Shown: positions 42,838 to 44,787 of the stretch, piece by piece
Layout of the letters: every line of letters begins with the position of its first letter
How positions within the stretch are numbered: position 1 is the stretch's first letter
Assembly (NCBI GenBank): GCA_903880005.1
Contig: CAIRNV010000107.1
Location: 1-44,787, forward strand
DNA length: 44,787 nucleotides
Direction of reading: 5' to 3'
From: an uncultured Verrucomicrobiota bacterium
GTDB lineage: Bacteria > Verrucomicrobiota > Verrucomicrobiia > Limisphaerales > UBA9464
Made by a program: the position numbers and the translations under genes
The notes under the pieces: generated by a model
The model's database searches: none
Told to the model about the DNA's origin: nothing
The model's input: the letters and a program-made list of their open reading frames with translations, nothing else

Positions 42838-44787
42838 TCACCAGCCACGTGACAAGATTTCCCTGCTGCAGACCCGGTTCAGCACCGCCGTGCAGCTTTC
42901 CCAGTCGGCGTCCTCGACCTTGCTGTACTTGATGTCGAAGGGGTTTCGGACGGCGGCGGTGCGGTCGATGAGCTGGCGGGCGGCTTGCTCGTCATGGAGG
43001 GCCACCTGCACCCACACGTCTTCAAGGGTATCTGGGATTTGGCCGAAGAGCCCATGGATGGCCTCAAGGCGGTCGGCAAGGACTTGGTGGACGCGGTCCT
43101 CGACGGAGTCGCGGTAGCGAAGGTTGGCTATCCACACCTCGCTGCGCGCCTGCCCGATGCGCTGGATGCGTCCCTTGCGTTGCTCCAGTCGCGTGGGGTT
43201 CCACGGGAGGTCGATGTTGATGAGGGTCCCCAATCGCTGGAGATTGAGGCCCTCCGACGCCGCATCAGTTCCCAAGAGCAGCCGGAGGTCGCCGTTGCGA
43301 ACACGCCCCTTGAGGGTGTCGCGGTCGCAACGCTGGAATCGTCCCGCACGCCAAAACCCCGAGCGGTTGCTGCCGGCGTAGAGGCCGATGTCCATCTGGG
43401 ACAACTCAGGACGGCGCGCGAGCTCGTCACCCACCCATCGAACGGTGTCGTAGTACTGGGAGAAGAGGATGCAGCCGAGGTCGAGCCATGGGCGGGTGCC
43501 GGACGGATGGGTGCCGACGAGGTAATGGAGGATGGCCGCGAGCTTGGGGTCCTTGTTGCCGCCCTGCCGGAGCAAGTCCAGGCAGCGACGCAACGACGCC
43601 ATCTCCGCGCCGGTGAAGTTCATCACGTCTGTGGCGGCCGATGGCGGCCGGCCGCCATGGCTTGGGTTTTCCTCCTCCTCGTCCTCCTCCTCGTCGGCGG
43701 CATCCGGAGACCCGGGCTCTTCGCCGAGGAGCTTGGCGAGGGTCCGACGCCCGGCCTCCATCGAGCTGCCGAGCCGCCGCAGGAGCAGCGTCTTGAAGAA
43801 GCCCGCGCTTCGGACGCGTTGCTGGAGGAGCTGGGAGAAGGCCTCGGCTTCCTGGTACGCCTCGCGAAGGTATCCACCGAGGACGAGGGCGCCTTCGTGA
43901 TCCTCGCCAAAGAGCCGGACCGTGACCTTGGGCAGGAGATAGCTGCCCGTCAGCGGGTTGAGGGTCGTCTCGAGGTAGGCACGGGTGCGGCGGACGATGC
44001 AACGGAGCAAGGGATTGAACCGCTCGCCATACATGGGCAGGAGACCGTTGCGTAGCTGCACCCGCCGGATCGCCGGCGACAACGTCTCGATCGTTTCCGG
44101 GGCGAATTGCCATCGGTCGTCGTCGGCTTCCAATCCTCGTCGAATGCGGTCGAAGGCCGGGTCCTCATGCCGGGACGGCATCGGATCCCGCACGTACTGC
44201 CATCCTTCCCGGTCATCGTCGGATGGAACGGCGGCGGCGCCGGTGGCGATGTCGAGGCACTGGCTCGGGCGAAACCATGGGCTGGTCTGGGTCCATCCGC
44301 CGAGAACGGCGTCGTTCCCGTGCGAGAGGATGTGCAGAAGGTCCCATGCCTCAACGGGGTGAAGCTGAACGGGCGTGGCGGTGGCGAGCAGCATGCTCTG
44401 GGTGCGAGGACCCAATTCGCGCAGGAAAGCCATGAGGCGATTGGGTTCCGCCTTCTCGTTGACCTTGTCGGGGGTGGCATCGACGGGCGGGACGTTCCGG
44501 CGTCGGGCGCGATGGGCTTCGTCCACGATCACGCAGGTGTATCGCCGCGCGAGGAGCGCGTTCAACGCGTCCGAATGTCCACGCACGACGAGCCCTCGCG
44601 ACACCAGCCCGATGCGGCGCGGGCATTTCCCGAGGGACCGCATGCCCTCGGAGGGATGTTCCATGTCGTTCTCGTCCACCCATGCGCGGCCGTTCCAACG
44701 GGCCGACGGGACCGCGAGGAGTTCCATCAACTCATCCTGCCATTGTTGGAGCAACGGCCTTGGAGCCAGGACAAGGATGGGGCCGCC
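42838..44787 (-). CDS. SNF2-family helicase, partial at the right edge
   Basis: The gene runs off the window with at least 649 residues visible, starting in motif Ia (PILVLAPRPLLQQWQDEL). Motif II is VIVDEAHRA, motif III LLATATP, and motif VI EQRKGRIQRIGQ, with the SNF2/RapA-like insert and an acidic DEEEDEEEE stretch between the two RecA folds. It would be an ATP-driven DNA or chromatin-like remodeller. Such proteins occur in DISARM-like and other phage defence loci; without the rest of the locus the system cannot be named. It ends 111 bases before the NACHT gene. Confidence 0.9.
   Translation of the reverse strand, partial: GGPILVLAPRPLLQQWQDELMELLAVPSARWNGRAWVDENDMEHPSEGMRSLGKCPRRIGLVSRGLVVRGHSDALNALLARRYTCVIVDEAHRARRRNVPPVDATPDKVNEKAEPNRLMAFLRELGPRTQSMLLATATPVQLHPVEAWDLLHILSHGNDAVLGGWTQTSPWFRPSQCLDIATGAAAVPSDDDREGWQYVRDPMPSRHEDPAFDRIRRGLEADDDRWQFAPETIETLSPAIRRVQLRNGLLPMYGERFNPLLRCIVRRTRAYLETTLNPLTGSYLLPKVTVRLFGEDHEGALVLGGYLREAYQEAEAFSQLLQQRVRSAGFFKTLLLRRLGSSMEAGRRTLAKLLGEEPGSPDAADEEEDEEEENPSHGGRPPSAATDVMNFTGAEMASLRRCLDLLRQGGNKDPKLAAILHYLVGTHPSGTRPWLDLGCILFSQYYDTVRWVGDELARRPELSQMDIGLYAGSNRSGFWRAGRFQRCDRDTLKGRVRNGDLRLLLGTDAASEGLNLQRLGTLINIDLPWNPTRLEQRKGRIQRIGQARSEVWIANLRYRDSVEDRVHQVLADRLEAIHGLFGQIPDTLEDVWVQVALHDEQAARQLIDRTAAVRNPFDIKYSKVEDADWESCTAVLNRVCSREILSRGW

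Overview
The window is about 44.8 kb of GC-rich bacterial DNA, most likely from the Verrucomicrobiota. The clues are a DUF1552/DUF1592 cytochrome pair, very long FG-GAP/UnbV proteins, an FGE-type sulfatase-fold domain, a TonB-dependent receptor (which argues against Planctomycetes) and many genes without a clear Shine-Dalgarno site. This placement is inference. No rRNA, tRNA or CRISPR array was recognised.

Region 1 (about 230-6957, mostly minus strand) is a complete diversity-generating retroelement (DGR). A 1254-residue target gene encodes a trypsin-like protease, a NACHT ATPase and a C-terminal FGE/C-type-lectin-like domain. It is followed by an HRDC-domain accessory gene, a DGR-type reverse transcriptase (LTSQ and YMDD motifs) and a template repeat (TR, 246-378). 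The TR matches the variable repeat (VR, 3219-3351) at the end of the target gene over 133 bp. All 13 mismatches fall on TR adenines, which shows adenine-directed mutagenic retrohoming. The cassette looks like a hypervariable NLR-like sensor system.

Region 2 (6958-9088) has no clear gene. It holds a degenerate copy of the nadK 3' end, a 14-unit repeat with exact 21-bp phasing, and dispersed palindromic repeats.

Region 3 (9089-28585, minus strand) holds chromosomal genes: nadK-tlyA-aminotransferase; DUF1552 and DUF1592 proteins; a Gfo/Idh/MocA oxidoreductase; a TPR membrane protein; a 1200-residue FG-GAP/UnbV protein; a secreted CAP protein; an LD-carboxypeptidase; hpt; and a SIS protein. Short direct repeats bracket several of these gene blocks.

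Region 4 (about 26974-38640) centres on nucleotide metabolism. A tandem GTP cyclohydrolase II-like gene and hpt lie on the minus strand. Divergent from them runs a plus-strand cluster: TonB receptor, NUP nucleoside protein, adenosine deaminase, SAM hydroxide adenosyltransferase, AzgA permease and a nucleosidase lipoprotein. Nearly all the enzymes carry export signals. Together they suggest a periplasmic route from SAM or adenosine to hypoxanthine, then import and salvage by Hpt.

Region 5 (38665-44787, minus strand) looks like an accessory or defence island: a VapBC-like pair whose toxin has an in-frame stop, a lower-GC NACHT NTPase with Sel1/TPR-like repeats, and a SNF2 helicase running off the right edge.
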